Below are positions 17,087 to 25,469 of a DNA stretch of 38,503 bases, one piece after another (position 1 is the first letter of the stretch; every line of letters begins with the position of its first letter). The DNA comes from Burkholderiaceae bacterium (lineage in GTDB: Bacteria > Pseudomonadota > Gammaproteobacteria > Burkholderiales > Burkholderiaceae). The stretch is taken from assembly GCA_030151165.1 (NCBI GenBank), contig JASLEM010000442.1:1-38503 (forward strand), read 5' to 3'. The notes under the pieces were generated by a model. That model saw only the letters and a list, made by a program, of their open reading frames with translations, searched no databases and had not been told where the DNA came from. A program made the position numbers and the translations under genes.

Positions 17087-17106
17087 TTCGACACGCTTCG
17101 ACACGC
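17087..17106. repeat. Perfect 10-bp tandem repeat TTCGACACGC x2
   Basis: Two identical 10-bp units lie end to end, exactly one helical turn apart, about 100 bp upstream of the antiporter start. A third, inverted copy of the core TCGACAC is at 17044-17050. A TTGATA that could be a -35 is at 17058-17063, but no good -10 follows. The spacing suggests binding of a regulator on one face of the DNA, serving the antiporter gene, the divergent TIGR03790 gene, or both. Confidence 0.5.
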
Positions 17107-17205
17107 GGGCCGGACGTGGCGCGCCCGCCCGCGCGAGGCTTGCGACCCGCGCGCATGCATGGTCTCATCCGTGGCTCACCTCAGCGCGGAGGACGCGACC
17201 CGCCC

Positions 17206-18771
17206 ATGGCCACCTTCGAATGGATCATCCTGCTGCTGCTCGGCGCCGCGGCGCTGGCGGCGCTCGCGCGCCGGGTCGGCGCGCCGTACCCGACCTTCCT
17301 CGCGCTCGGCGGCGTGGCGCTCGCGTTCGTGCCGGCCAGCCCGAACTGGACGCTCGACCCGCGCCTCGCGCTCGCGCTGTTCGTCGCGCCGGTGCTGATG
17401 GACGCGGCCTACGACACCTCGCTGCGCGACCTGCGCACCTACTGGCGGCCGGTGGCCGGGCTCGTCGTCGCGGCGGTCGGCACGACGGTGGCGGCGGTCG
17501 CCGTGGCGGTGCACTGGCTGGTGCCCGACATGCCGTGGCCGGTCGCGATCGCGCTCGGCGCCATCGTCGCGCCGCCCGACGCGGCGGCCGCGACGGCCGT
17601 GATGCGCCAGATGAAGCTGCCGCACAAGCTGCTCAAGATCCTCGAGGGCGAGAGCCTGCTGAACGACGCGAGCGCGCTGCTCGTCTACCGGCTCGCGATC
17701 ATGACGGCGATGTCCGGCCACCTCGGCGTCGGCAGCGTCGTGCCCGTGCTCGGGCTCACGCTGTTCGGCAGTGTCGCCGCGGGCATCGCGTGCGCGTGGG
17801 CGCTCGGGCCGGTGACGGCGGCGATCCGCGACATGCCGATCTCGCTGATCGTGCAGTTCTCGGGCACGTTCGGCGTCTGGATCGCGGCCGAGCGGCTCGG
17901 GCTCTCGGGCATCCTCACGCTGGTCGCGTTCGCGATGACCGTCGCGCGCCGCGGCGGCACGCAGATGCCGGCGCGCATGCGGGTGCCGATCTTCGGCGTG
18001 TGGGAGGCGGTCGTCTTCGTGCTGAACGCGTTCGCGTTCGTGCTGATCGGCATGCAGATGCGGCCGATTTGGTCGCGGCTGGAAGCGGGCGGCGCGCGCC
18101 ACGACGCGCTGGTCGCCGCGGGCGTCGTCCTCGCGGTGACGATCGCGTCGCGCTTCGCCTGGGTGCTGAGCTACACGCTGTGGATGTGGCGCACGCCGGC
18201 CGGCAAGCCGCCCGCCGGCGTGCAGCCGCGGCTCGCCAACGGCGTGGTGCTGTCGTGGGCCGGCATGCGCGGCATCGTGACGCTGGCCGCGGCGTTCGCC
18301 GTGCCCGAGACGCTGCCCGACGGCACCCCGTTCCCGCACCGCGACCTGATCCTGCTGAGCGCGTTCGGCGTCGTGCTCGGCACGCTGGTGCTGCAAGGCC
18401 TGACGATGGCGCCGCTGGTGCGTCGCATGGCGCTCTCGGACGACGGCTTCGTCGCGCGCGAGATCCGCCTCGGGCGCACTTACGCGTACCGCGCGTCGCT
18501 CGCGGCGATCGCGGGCGACGACACGCTGCACGCGAAGCTGCTGCGCAAGGAGTACGACGCGATCGTGGACCTGAACGAGGGCGCCGCCAGCGACGCCGCC
18601 GTCGACGACGTGCCCGGCGGCCCGGTGCGCCGGCGCGCGATCGCGGTCGCCCGCCAGCGCGCGTTCGAGCTGCTGCGCGACGACGTCATCGGCGACGACG
18701 CCTACCGCGTGCTGGTGCAGGAGCTGGACTGGGCCGAGCTGAGCGCCGGCGGCGCCCGCGAAGGAACCTGA
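17206..18771 (+). CDS. Na+/H+ (cation/proton) antiporter, CPA1/NhaP type
   Basis: The 521-aa inner-membrane protein exchanges Na+ or K+ for protons by family. About 12 hydrophobic segments fill residues 1-405. The ion-site motifs of the CPA1 family are visible: GAIVAPPDAAAATAV (about 119-133) and GESLLNDASALLVY (about 148-161), plus WAGMRGIVTLAAAFAVP further on. A charged cytoplasmic tail of about 110 residues follows and contains RRKAIAVARQ-like helical sequence typical of bacterial members. ATG at 17206 has GGAGGA about 10 nt ahead; the frame is open to 17116 but that part is Arg/Pro-rich. It is followed after 2 bp by the monooxygenase gene, so the two are probably cotranscribed. Which cation is moved cannot be told. 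Confidence 0.93.
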   Translation: MATFEWIILLLLGAAALAALARRVGAPYPTFLALGGVALAFVPASPNWTLDPRLALALFVAPVLMDAAYDTSLRDLRTYWRPVAGLVVAAVGTTVAAVAVAVHWLVPDMPWPVAIALGAIVAPPDAAAATAVMRQMKLPHKLLKILEGESLLNDASALLVYRLAIMTAMSGHLGVGSVVPVLGLTLFGSVAAGIACAWALGPVTAAIRDMPISLIVQFSGTFGVWIAAERLGLSGILTLVAFAMTVARRGGTQMPARMRVPIFGVWEAVVFVLNAFAFVLIGMQMRPIWSRLEAGGARHDALVAAGVVLAVTIASRFAWVLSYTLWMWRTPAGKPPAGVQPRLANGVVLSWAGMRGIVTLAAAFAVPETLPDGTPFPHRDLILLSAFGVVLGTLVLQGLTMAPLVRRMALSDDGFVAREIRLGRTYAYRASLAAIAGDDTLHAKLLRKEYDAIVDLNEGAASDAAVDDVPGGPVRRRAIAVARQRAFELLRDDVIGDDAYRVLVQELDWAELSAGGAREGT

Positions 18772-18773
18772 CC

Positions 18774-19727
18774 ATGGCGATGCTGAACCTCGCCCACGAC
18801 CGCGTCTTCGGCGCGGGCCGCCTGACGATCGGCCTGATGACGCCGCTCGCGCGCGAGCCCGACGCGCTGGCCGACCCCGCGATCGAGCAGGCGCTGGCGC
18901 GCACGGCCGACGAGCTCGGCTTCGACGCGCTGTGGACGCGCGACGTGCCGCTGCTGGTGCCGCAGGGCGCCGACCCGCAGGCCACGCCGCTCGACGACCC
19001 CTTCCTCTGGCTGCAACTGCTCGGCGCGGCCACGACGCGCGTCGCGCTCGGCATGGCCGCTGCCGTGCTGCCGCTGCGCGAGCCGCTGCACCTGGCCAAG
19101 TCGGCGTTGAGCCTCGACCGGTTCAGCGGCGGGCGCTTCATCCTGGGCCTGGGCTCCGGCGACCGCGAGGCGGAGTTCGCCGCCTTCGGCCGCGCCTACG
19201 ACCAGCGCGCGGAGACCTTCCGCAGCCACTGGGCCATCGTCCGCGCGGCGCTGTCGCCCGCGCAGGAGGAGCGCGCGCCGCTGCTCGCGCGCACCGGCGG
19301 CTTCGACGTGCTGCTCGCGCCGCACCGCCGCGTGCCGATGATCGTCGTCGGCTCCGCCCGCCAGACGCTGCAGTGGACGGCCGCCAACGCGGACGGCTGG
19401 GCCACCTATCACCGCGACGAGCCGCGCCAGCAGGGCCGCATCTCGCTGTGGCAGACGGCGCTGGCCGAGCGCGGCGGCGGCGTCGCGAAGCCGTTCGTGC
19501 AGTCGGTGCGGCTGGAGCTGCTGGCGTCGCCCGACGCGCCCGCCGAGCCGATCGAGCTGGGCCTGCGGACGGGCCGCCGCGCGCTCGTCGACTACCTGCG
19601 CCGCATGGAGGCCGCGGGCGTCGCGCATGTGCTGCTGCATGTCGGCGGCACGCCGCGCCCGGTGCGCGCGGTCGTCGAGGAACTCGGCGAGCACGTGCTG
19701 CCCGAGCTGGGGCGCGCCGCGCGCTGA
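18774..19727 (+). CDS. Luciferase-like (LLM class) flavin oxidoreductase
   Basis: The 317-aa product is a TIM-barrel flavin monooxygenase-type enzyme. Diagnostic parts are LTIGLMTPL at the N-terminus, TADELGFDALWTRDVPL, TTRVALGMAAAVLPLREPLHLAKSALSLDRFSGGR across two of the motifs here, and the flavin-binding FILGLGSGDREAEFAAFG. A second motif is VPMIVVGSARQTLQWTAANADGW. The pattern best fits the BA3436-like subgroup (TIGR03571), whose substrate is not known. The start at 18774 has AAGGAA 8 nt ahead and comes 2 bp after the antiporter stop, so the pair forms an operon. It converges with the transporter gene at 19736 over only 8 bp. Confidence 0.9.
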   Translation: MAMLNLAHDRVFGAGRLTIGLMTPLAREPDALADPAIEQALARTADELGFDALWTRDVPLLVPQGADPQATPLDDPFLWLQLLGAATTRVALGMAAAVLPLREPLHLAKSALSLDRFSGGRFILGLGSGDREAEFAAFGRAYDQRAETFRSHWAIVRAALSPAQEERAPLLARTGGFDVLLAPHRRVPMIVVGSARQTLQWTAANADGWATYHRDEPRQQGRISLWQTALAERGGGVAKPFVQSVRLELLASPDAPAEPIELGLRTGRRALVDYLRRMEAAGVAHVLLHVGGTPRPVRAVVEELGEHVLPELGRAAR

Positions 19728-19735
19728 CGCCGCCT

Positions 19736-21055
19736 TCAGTCGGGCAATCGCTCGTGGCGCGTCTCGGGCAGCGCGAGCATCGCCGCGGCCGCCGCGAGGC
19801 TGGTGCCGGCGACGAGCCACGCCGGCGCCGACGGCTGGCCCGTCACGGCGATGAGCCAGGTCGCCACGAACTGCGTGCTGCCGCCGAACAGCGTCACGCC
19901 GATGGCGTAGGTGATCGACAGCCCGGTCGCGCGGATGCGGCGCGGCAGCAGCTCGGAGATGACGACCAGCGACGGCGCCGCGCTCAACGCGGTCAGCGCC
20001 GACAGCAGCGCGGTGACGGCGAGCAGCATCGGGGCGGTCGGCTGGCGGATCAGCGCGAGGAACAGCGGCAGCGTCGTCACCGCCGCGACGACGCGCGGCC
20101 ACAGCATCACGGGCCGGCGCCCGAAGCGGTCGGCGAGCCAGCCGCCCGCGAGCGCGAACGCGAAGATCGCCACGCCGCCGACCACCGCCGCGCCCATCGC
20201 GACGGCCGGCGCGAGCTTGAGCGTCGCGATGGCGAAGGTCGTCATGTAGTTGCCGACGTAGGTCGACACCGTGCCGCCGATGATCACGACGACCGACAAC
20301 GCGATCGTGCGCCGCGCGCGCACGAGCTCGGCCAGGCGCGGCGTCTCCTCGCGCACGCGCGGCTCGTCGTGCTGCGGCAGCTGGCGGCGCAGCACGAGCG
20401 CCACCGGCAGCGCCAGCAGCGCGATCGCGAAGGGCACGCGCCAGCCCCAGTCCTGCATCTGCGCGGGCGCGAGCGTCGCGGTGAGCAGCAGCCCGGTCGT
20501 GCCGGCCGCGACGATCGCCAGGCCCTGGCTGGCCGACTGCCAGCTGCCGTACAGGCCGCGCCGGCCGGACGGCGCGAGCTCGATCAGCAGCGCACTCGAC
20601 GGCCCGACCTCGCCGCCCAGCGCGAGGCCCTGCACGAGCCGCGCGACCACGATGATGACGGGCGCCGCGATGCCGATGCGCTCGTACGTGGGCGTGACGG
20701 CCAGCGCCAGCGTGCCGAAGGTCATCAGCGCGATCGTCCACAGCAGCGCGGGACGCCGGCCGAGCCGGTCGGCCACCACGCCGAACACCACGCCGCCGAA
20801 CGGGCGCGAGAGGAAGCCGACGCCGAACACCGCGACCGCGGACAGCAGCCGCCCGAGCTCGGTGGCGGCCGGGAAGAAGGCGCGGCCGATGTAGACCGCG
20901 AAGAACGCGTAGGCGACGAAGTCGAAGAACTCCAGCGCGTTGCCGGCGACGCAGGCGGCGATGGCCGCGCCGGGTCGCGCGGGCGCGCGCGCCGCGGCGT
21001 TGGCCGGTGGCGGCGAAACGGGGATGGTGCTGGAAGCGGGCGGGTGGGGGCTCAT
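19736..21055 (-). CDS. MFS transporter, metabolite:H+ symporter (MHS) family
   Basis: The 439-aa inner-membrane symporter has about 12 membrane segments. The N-terminus CVAGNALEFFDFVAYAFFA is the hallmark of the MHS subfamily (KgtP, ProP, citrate and tricarballylate carriers). The loop 2-3 motif is GVVADRLGRRPALL and its second-half copy is GWLADRFGRRPVML. LARLVQGLALGGEVG-like sequence (about residue 140) is also conserved. Substrates of this family are mostly carboxylates or betaines; the exact one is not shown. ATG at 21055 gives the normal short N-terminus. It is divergent from the sugar-binding protein gene at 21207, with a hairpin (21101-21126) between. Confidence 0.92.
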   Translation of the reverse strand: MSPHPPASSTIPVSPPPANAAARAPARPGAAIAACVAGNALEFFDFVAYAFFAVYIGRAFFPAATELGRLLSAVAVFGVGFLSRPFGGVVFGVVADRLGRRPALLWTIALMTFGTLALAVTPTYERIGIAAPVIIVVARLVQGLALGGEVGPSSALLIELAPSGRRGLYGSWQSASQGLAIVAAGTTGLLLTATLAPAQMQDWGWRVPFAIALLALPVALVLRRQLPQHDEPRVREETPRLAELVRARRTIALSVVVIIGGTVSTYVGNYMTTFAIATLKLAPAVAMGAAVVGGVAIFAFALAGGWLADRFGRRPVMLWPRVVAAVTTLPLFLALIRQPTAPMLLAVTALLSALTALSAAPSLVVISELLPRRIRATGLSITYAIGVTLFGGSTQFVATWLIAVTGQPSAPAWLVAGTSLAAAAAMLALPETRHERLPD

Positions 21056-21100
21056 CCGGTGGACGTCGGGCGTCGCGCGAGGGGGAAGCCGGCATTCTGC

Positions 21101-21126
21101 AGGACGGGCGGCGCCGGCGCCGTCCT
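21101..21126. repeat. Inverted repeat AGGACGG...CCGTCCT around a GC palindrome
   Basis: Seven-bp arms (21101-21107 and 21120-21126) enclose a 12-bp GC-rich centre; GGCGCCGGCGCC (21110-21121) is itself a palindrome. It sits in the middle of the 151-bp divergent gap between the MHS transporter and the sugar-binding protein. It could be an operator for both genes or a leader hairpin of the transporter mRNA. Confidence 0.45.
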
Positions 21127-21206
21127 TCGCGTCGCCTCGGGAAACCCCCATGACCCCGGCCGCCGTCCCGCCGTAGATTGCCTGACCTCACCCACGGAGC
21201 CCCTCG

Positions 21207-22505
21207 ATGCGCACGAAATTGACAACGCTGTCCACCTTTGTCGCCAACGTCAACGCCACCATGGCCACCACCGCCGTCGCCGCTGGCGCCCTGGCGGCCT
21301 TCGGCACGCCGCTCGCGCACGCGGGCGAGGTCGAGGTGCTGCACTACTGGACGTCCCCCGGCGAGGCGAAGGCCGCCGCCGCGCTCAAGCAGACGCTGCA
21401 GCAGCAGGGCGACACGTGGAAGGACTTCGCCGTCGCCGGCGGGGGCGGGGACGCCGCGATGACGGTGCTGAAGTCGCGCGTGATCTCGGGCAACCCGCCG
21501 TCGGCGGCGCAGATCAAGGGCCCGGCCATCATCGAGTGGGCGCAGGAAGGCGCGCTCGAGAACATGGACTCCGTCGCCAAGGCCGGCAACTGGGACGCGC
21601 TGATCCCCAAGGTCATCGCCGACGGCCTGAAGTACCAGGGCCACTACGTCGCGGTGCCGGTCAACGTCCACCGCGTCAACTGGCTCTGGACGAACCCCGA
21701 GGCGTTCCGCAAGGCCGGCGCGAAGGTGCCGACGACGTGGGACGAGTTCTTCGTCGCCGCCGAGGCGCTGAAGAAGGCCGGCATCACGCCGGTCGCGCAC
21801 GGCGGCCAGACGTGGCAGGAGTTCGAGCTGTTCGAGACCGTCGCCCTCGGCGTCGGCGGCGCCGACTTCTACCGCAAGGCCTTCGTGCAGCTCGACCCGG
21901 CGACGCTGAAGAGCGCGACGATGGAGAAGTCGCTCGTCACGTTCAAGCGCATCAAGGGCTACGTCGACCGCAACGCGCCGGGCCGCGACTGGAACCTGGC
22001 CACGGCGATGGTGATCCGCGGCGAGGCCGGCATGCAGTTCATGGGCGACTGGGCCAAGGGCGAGTTCCTGGCCGCCGGCAAGGTGCCGGGCAAGGACTTC
22101 GGCTGCGTCGCCGCGCCGGGCACGCAGAACGCGTACACCTACAACGTCGACAGCTTCGCGATGTTCAAGATCAAGGATCCGGCCAACCAGAAGGCGCAGC
22201 AGGATCTCGCGACGGCGATCATGTCGCCGGCCTTCCAGGAGACGTTCAACCTGAACAAGGGCTCGATCCCGGTGCGGGCGGGCGTGTCGCTCGACAAGTT
22301 CGACGCCTGCGCCAAGCTCTCGTCCGCGGACTTCGTGGCGACGCAGAAGAACGGCGGCCTCGTGCCGTCGATCGCGCACGACATGGCCGTCTCGCCGGCG
22401 GTCGAGGGCGCGATGAAGGACGTGGTCTCCGCGTTCTGGAACGACGAGAAGGGCACGCCGGCCGCGACGATGGACCGGCTGGTCGGCGCCGCGAAGGTGA
22501 AGTGA
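21207..22505 (+). CDS. Sugar ABC transporter substrate-binding protein (orphan)
   Basis: The 432-aa periplasmic protein carries a Sec signal peptide ending near AHAGE (about residue 40). The mature start EVEVLHYWTSPGEAKAAAAL, then AVAGGGGDAAMTVLKSRVI and YVAVPVNVHRVNWLWTNPEAF, follow the glucose/mannose binding proteins of the GtsA/GltB type. Known members feed glucose into the periplasm-to-cytoplasm ABC importer. GGAG lies 9 nt before the ATG. What is odd is the setting: no permease or ATPase genes lie beside it, whereas in gts operons they follow directly. The next gene is an unrelated hydrolase 113 bp on. It may supply a transporter encoded elsewhere, or act as a sensor subunit. Confidence 0.92.
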   Translation: MRTKLTTLSTFVANVNATMATTAVAAGALAAFGTPLAHAGEVEVLHYWTSPGEAKAAAALKQTLQQQGDTWKDFAVAGGGGDAAMTVLKSRVISGNPPSAAQIKGPAIIEWAQEGALENMDSVAKAGNWDALIPKVIADGLKYQGHYVAVPVNVHRVNWLWTNPEAFRKAGAKVPTTWDEFFVAAEALKKAGITPVAHGGQTWQEFELFETVALGVGGADFYRKAFVQLDPATLKSATMEKSLVTFKRIKGYVDRNAPGRDWNLATAMVIRGEAGMQFMGDWAKGEFLAAGKVPGKDFGCVAAPGTQNAYTYNVDSFAMFKIKDPANQKAQQDLATAIMSPAFQETFNLNKGSIPVRAGVSLDKFDACAKLSSADFVATQKNGGLVPSIAHDMAVSPAVEGAMKDVVSAFWNDEKGTPAATMDRLVGAAKVK

Positions 22506-22618
22506 CCGGTGGCCGCCCTGGCGCGCCGGCGGCGGGGCGGTTCGATGTTCCAATGGGGCCGGGCCCCGCGTTTGCCGTGGGGTCCTCTGGCTGCAACGTC
22601 TGCGGTCGAAGGCGACCC

Positions 22619-23422
22619 ATGAACATCCAGCAGCGCAACAACGTCCACGTGACCGGCCAGGGCCCCATCACCATGGTGTTCGCCCACGGCTTCGGCTGCG
22701 ACCAGAGCATGTGGCGGCTGCTCGCGCCGGCGTTCGCCGACCGTTACCGCGTCGTGACCTTCGACCTCGTCGGCAGCGGCATGTCCGACCTCGCGTCCTA
22801 CGACATGGCGAAGTACGACTCGCTGCAGGGCTACGCCGACGACCTCAACGAGATCGTCGACGAGTTCGGCGAGGGGCAGGTCGTCTTCGTCGGCCATTCG
22901 GTCAGCGCGATGATCGGCATGCTGGCCGACATCAAGTCGCCGGGGCGCTTCGCCGCGCACGTGATGGTCGGGCCGTCGGCGGCGTACATCAACGACGGCG
23001 ACTACGTCGGCGGGTTCGAGCGCGAGGACATCGAATCGCTGCTGCGCACGCTGGAGAGCAACTACCTCGGCTGGTCGAGCACCATGGCGCCCGCGATCAT
23101 GGGCGCGCCGGACCAGCCCGAGCTCGGCGTCGAGCTGACGAACAGCTTCTGCCGCACCGACCCGGGCATCGCGAAGCACTTCGCCAAGGTCACGTTCACC
23201 TCCGACCACCGCGCCGACGTCTCCCGCCTGCAGACGCCCGCCCTCGTGCTCCAGTGCAGCGACGACCTGATCGCGCCGCTTTCCGTGGGCGAGTTCTTCG
23301 GGAAGACGCTGCCGCACGGCACGGTCGCGATCATCGACAACATCGGCCACTGCCCGCACCTGAGCGTGCCGGGCGCGAGCGCGAGCGCCATGACGACGTT
23401 CCTCGACGCCGCCGGGCTCTGA
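22619..23422 (+). CDS. RsbQ-like alpha/beta hydrolase
   Basis: The 267-aa cytoplasmic protein belongs to the RsbQ/D14/KAI2 group of alpha/beta hydrolases. The N-terminal VFAHGFGCDQSMWRLLAPAF and FDLVGSGMSDLASY are close to Bacillus RsbQ. The nucleophile elbow is GHSVSAM with Ser94; Asp216 (in CSDDLIAP) and His244 (in IGHCPH) complete the triad. In Bacillus, RsbQ makes or delivers a small hydrophobic ligand to the PAS domain of the phosphatase RsbP and so starts the energy-stress response. Here the next gene, 4 bp downstream, encodes a PAS histidine kinase, so a matching partner is in place. ATG at 22619 begins the conserved RNNVHVTG strand; no strong Shine-Dalgarno is seen. Confidence 0.92.
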   Translation: MNIQQRNNVHVTGQGPITMVFAHGFGCDQSMWRLLAPAFADRYRVVTFDLVGSGMSDLASYDMAKYDSLQGYADDLNEIVDEFGEGQVVFVGHSVSAMIGMLADIKSPGRFAAHVMVGPSAAYINDGDYVGGFEREDIESLLRTLESNYLGWSSTMAPAIMGAPDQPELGVELTNSFCRTDPGIAKHFAKVTFTSDHRADVSRLQTPALVLQCSDDLIAPLSVGEFFGKTLPHGTVAIIDNIGHCPHLSVPGASASAMTTFLDAAGL

Positions 23423-23426
23423 GGCC

Positions 23427-24629
23427 ATGGCGGACGCGTCGCCGAGCCCGTCGTCGACGGATCGCGCCTACGAGCACGCCGCCTGCGGCCTGCTCACCAC
23501 CGACAGCCACGGGCACATCCTCAAGCTGAACGCGACGTTCTGCGTCTGGCTCGGCTACGACGCGGCGGAGTTGCTGGGCACGCGGCTGCAGAACCTGCTG
23601 ACGATGGGCGCGCGCATCTTCCACCAGACGCACTGGTCGCCGCTGCTCGAGCTCCAGGGCTCCGTCGCCGAGGTGAAGTTCGAGATGCGGCGCAAGGACG
23701 GTCGCGTCATTCCCGTGATGCTCAACGCGGCCCGGCGCGGGGCGGGGAGCGACCGCTTCGACGACGTCGCCGTCTTCGTCGCGGAGGATCGCCACAAGTA
23801 CGAGCAGGAACTGGTGCGCGCGCGCGGCGTCGCCGAAGACCTGCTCAGGACCAGCACCGAGGCGCAGGCGGCGGTCGTGCAGATGCAGGGGCAACTGGTC
23901 GACGAAGCGTCGCGCCAGCGCGCGGCCGCGGAGGATCGCGCGCTGTTCGCCGAGCAGATGATGGGTATCGTCAGCCACGACCTGCGCAACCCGTTGTCGG
24001 TCGTCAGCCTGAGCGGCCACGTCATCAAGCGCGGCGCGCTCGAGCCGATGCAGGCCGACGCGCTCGTGCGGATCGCCAACGCGACCTCGCGCGCGAACCG
24101 GCTGATCTCCGACCTGCTGGACTTCACCCAGGCGCGCCTGGGCGGCGGCATCCCGATCCGGCGCCGGCCGTTGCCGCTGCATCCGTTCGTGCAGGACGTG
24201 GTGGTGGAGCTCGGCGCCGCCTATCCCGGTCGCCGGCTCGCGCGCGTCGCGGAAGGCGAGGGCGCCTGCGTGGGCGACGCCGACCGGCTGTCGCAGTTGC
24301 TCGGCAATCTCGTCGGCAACGCGATGACCTACGGCGATCCGCGGTCGGAAGTGCAGGTGACGTCGCGCATCCTGCCGCGGGCCTTCGAGCTGTGCGTCCA
24401 CAACCACGGCGAGCCGATCCCGCACCAGGTGCTGGCGTCGCTGTTCGAGCCGATGGTGCGCGGCGTTGGCGTGAAGACGGTCGGGCGCAGCGTCGGGCTC
24501 GGGCTCTACATCGTCCGGCAGATCGCGCGGGCGCACCGGGGCGACGTCGTCGCGACGTCGACCGAGGCCGACGGCACGCGGTTCACCGTCACGATCCCGC
24601 ATCCCGACGAGGCGCTCGAACCGGCATGA
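23427..24629 (+). CDS. PAS-domain sensor histidine kinase, likely partner of the RsbQ-like hydrolase
   Basis: The 400-aa soluble kinase has an N-terminal PAS domain (about 12-120) with the pattern LLTMGARIFHQTHWSPLL and RRKDGRVIPVMLNAARR, the type often found beside RsbQ-like hydrolases. A coiled coil (about 121-172) leads to HisKA with VSHDLRNPLSVV and phospho-acceptor His184. The HATPase domain has NLVGNAMTYGD (N box) and GRSVGLGLYIV (G box). There is no membrane segment, so the signal is cytoplasmic. The gene follows the hydrolase by 4 bp. No response regulator is adjacent. It stands in for the phosphatase RsbP of the Bacillus system: same sensor pair, different output. A hairpin follows its stop directly. 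Confidence 0.93.
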   Translation: MADASPSPSSTDRAYEHAACGLLTTDSHGHILKLNATFCVWLGYDAAELLGTRLQNLLTMGARIFHQTHWSPLLELQGSVAEVKFEMRRKDGRVIPVMLNAARRGAGSDRFDDVAVFVAEDRHKYEQELVRARGVAEDLLRTSTEAQAAVVQMQGQLVDEASRQRAAAEDRALFAEQMMGIVSHDLRNPLSVVSLSGHVIKRGALEPMQADALVRIANATSRANRLISDLLDFTQARLGGGIPIRRRPLPLHPFVQDVVVELGAAYPGRRLARVAEGEGACVGDADRLSQLLGNLVGNAMTYGDPRSEVQVTSRILPRAFELCVHNHGEPIPHQVLASLFEPMVRGVGVKTVGRSVGLGLYIVRQIARAHRGDVVATSTEADGTRFTVTIPHPDEALEPA

Positions 24630-24647
24630 GGCGTCGGCCTGGACGCC
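24630..24647. terminator. Hairpin immediately after the kinase stop
   Basis: GGCGTC (24630-24635) and GACGCC (24642-24647) form a perfect 6-bp stem with loop GGCCTG. It begins at the first base after the stop codon and lies in the 61-bp gap before the convergent gene ending at 24691. There is no T-tract, so termination is inferred from position. Confidence 0.35.
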
Positions 24648-24690
24648 GGACGCAGGTCGCCCGGGGCGCCGACCCGCGTGGCCTGGCGCC

Positions 24691-25194
24691 TCACAGCAGC
24701 GCGAGCCAGCTCTTGCCGCCGGCCGCGGCGACGAAGAGCGCGCCGCTCGCGACGTCGGACACCGCGTCGCCGGTCGCCTGCAGCGCCACGGCCGCGTAGT
24801 GGCCCAGGCTGGTGGCGGCCGCCTTCGTGCCGGAGACGACCTCGTCGACGGCCGATTCGCCCGCGCTCTCGGCGCTGGCCACGGCGGATTCCACGCCGTC
24901 CCACGCCGACTCCAGCAGGTGCCCGGCGCCGACCGCCGCGTCGCGCACCGTGTGCCAGGCGCCGACCGCCAGCTCCTCGACGCCGTCGACGGCCGACGCG
25001 CCGGCCTGTTCGAGCGCCTCCAGCGCGCCGCTGCTGAACGACACCGTCGCGCTCACGCCGTCGCTCGCGGCATCGACGATGCTCGACAGCGCGCCGGCGA
25101 CGCCGGTCGTCGATTCCGCGGCCAGCGCGGCGCGTGCCGCGGCTTCGGCCGAGGTGCGGAAGCCGGGGGAGGTGACGAAGGCCGTGAGCGACAT
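24691..25194 (-). CDS. Ala-rich helical protein of unknown function
   Basis: The 167-aa product is rich in Ala, Ser, Val, Glu and Asp. From residue 15 it looks almost wholly amphipathic-helical, with repeating blocks such as AVDGVEELAVGAW, AVGAGHLLESAWDGVESA and ESAVDEVVSGTKAAA. It ends in a hydrophobic stretch (GALFVAAAGGKSWLALL). There is no signal peptide. It recalls phasins and other surface-coating helical proteins, but I do not recognise a family. ATG at 25194 is chosen as the first plausible start; no Shine-Dalgarno is visible. GC-rich third positions support this frame over the Ser/Thr/Pro-rich frame on the opposite strand. It is divergent from the sigma factor gene at 25470. Confidence 0.6.
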   Translation of the reverse strand: MSLTAFVTSPGFRTSAEAAARAALAAESTTGVAGALSSIVDAASDGVSATVSFSSGALEALEQAGASAVDGVEELAVGAWHTVRDAAVGAGHLLESAWDGVESAVASAESAGESAVDEVVSGTKAAATSLGHYAAVALQATGDAVSDVASGALFVAAAGGKSWLALL

Positions 25195-25469
25195 GGCGGT
25201 GACTGCGAAGGAAGTGGCCGGGGTGGCGTGAATGACGATGCTCGATCGATGCCTGATGCTACGCACGGCCGCGCACGCGGAGGCCTCGATCAGGCGCGGC
25301 AAACCCGCCACCGAAACGCCGCGCGAACAATGTGTCCGGAAAGACACCCGCCCGACACGAACCGTCGCGGGCGAGCCGTCCGGCGGGGCTTCGATCCGGC
25401 CCTTTACTTCGACGTTCCCGGCCCCATGTGGAAGGGTTGTCGGAATGCCTCCGACCGACTGGAAGCGCC

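Noticed and set aside
24812..25231. A 139-codon plus-strand frame opposite the Ala-rich gene
   Set aside because: It is dominated by Ser, Thr, Pro and Ala and starts without an RBS; the minus-strand frame has better composition. The choice is not certain.
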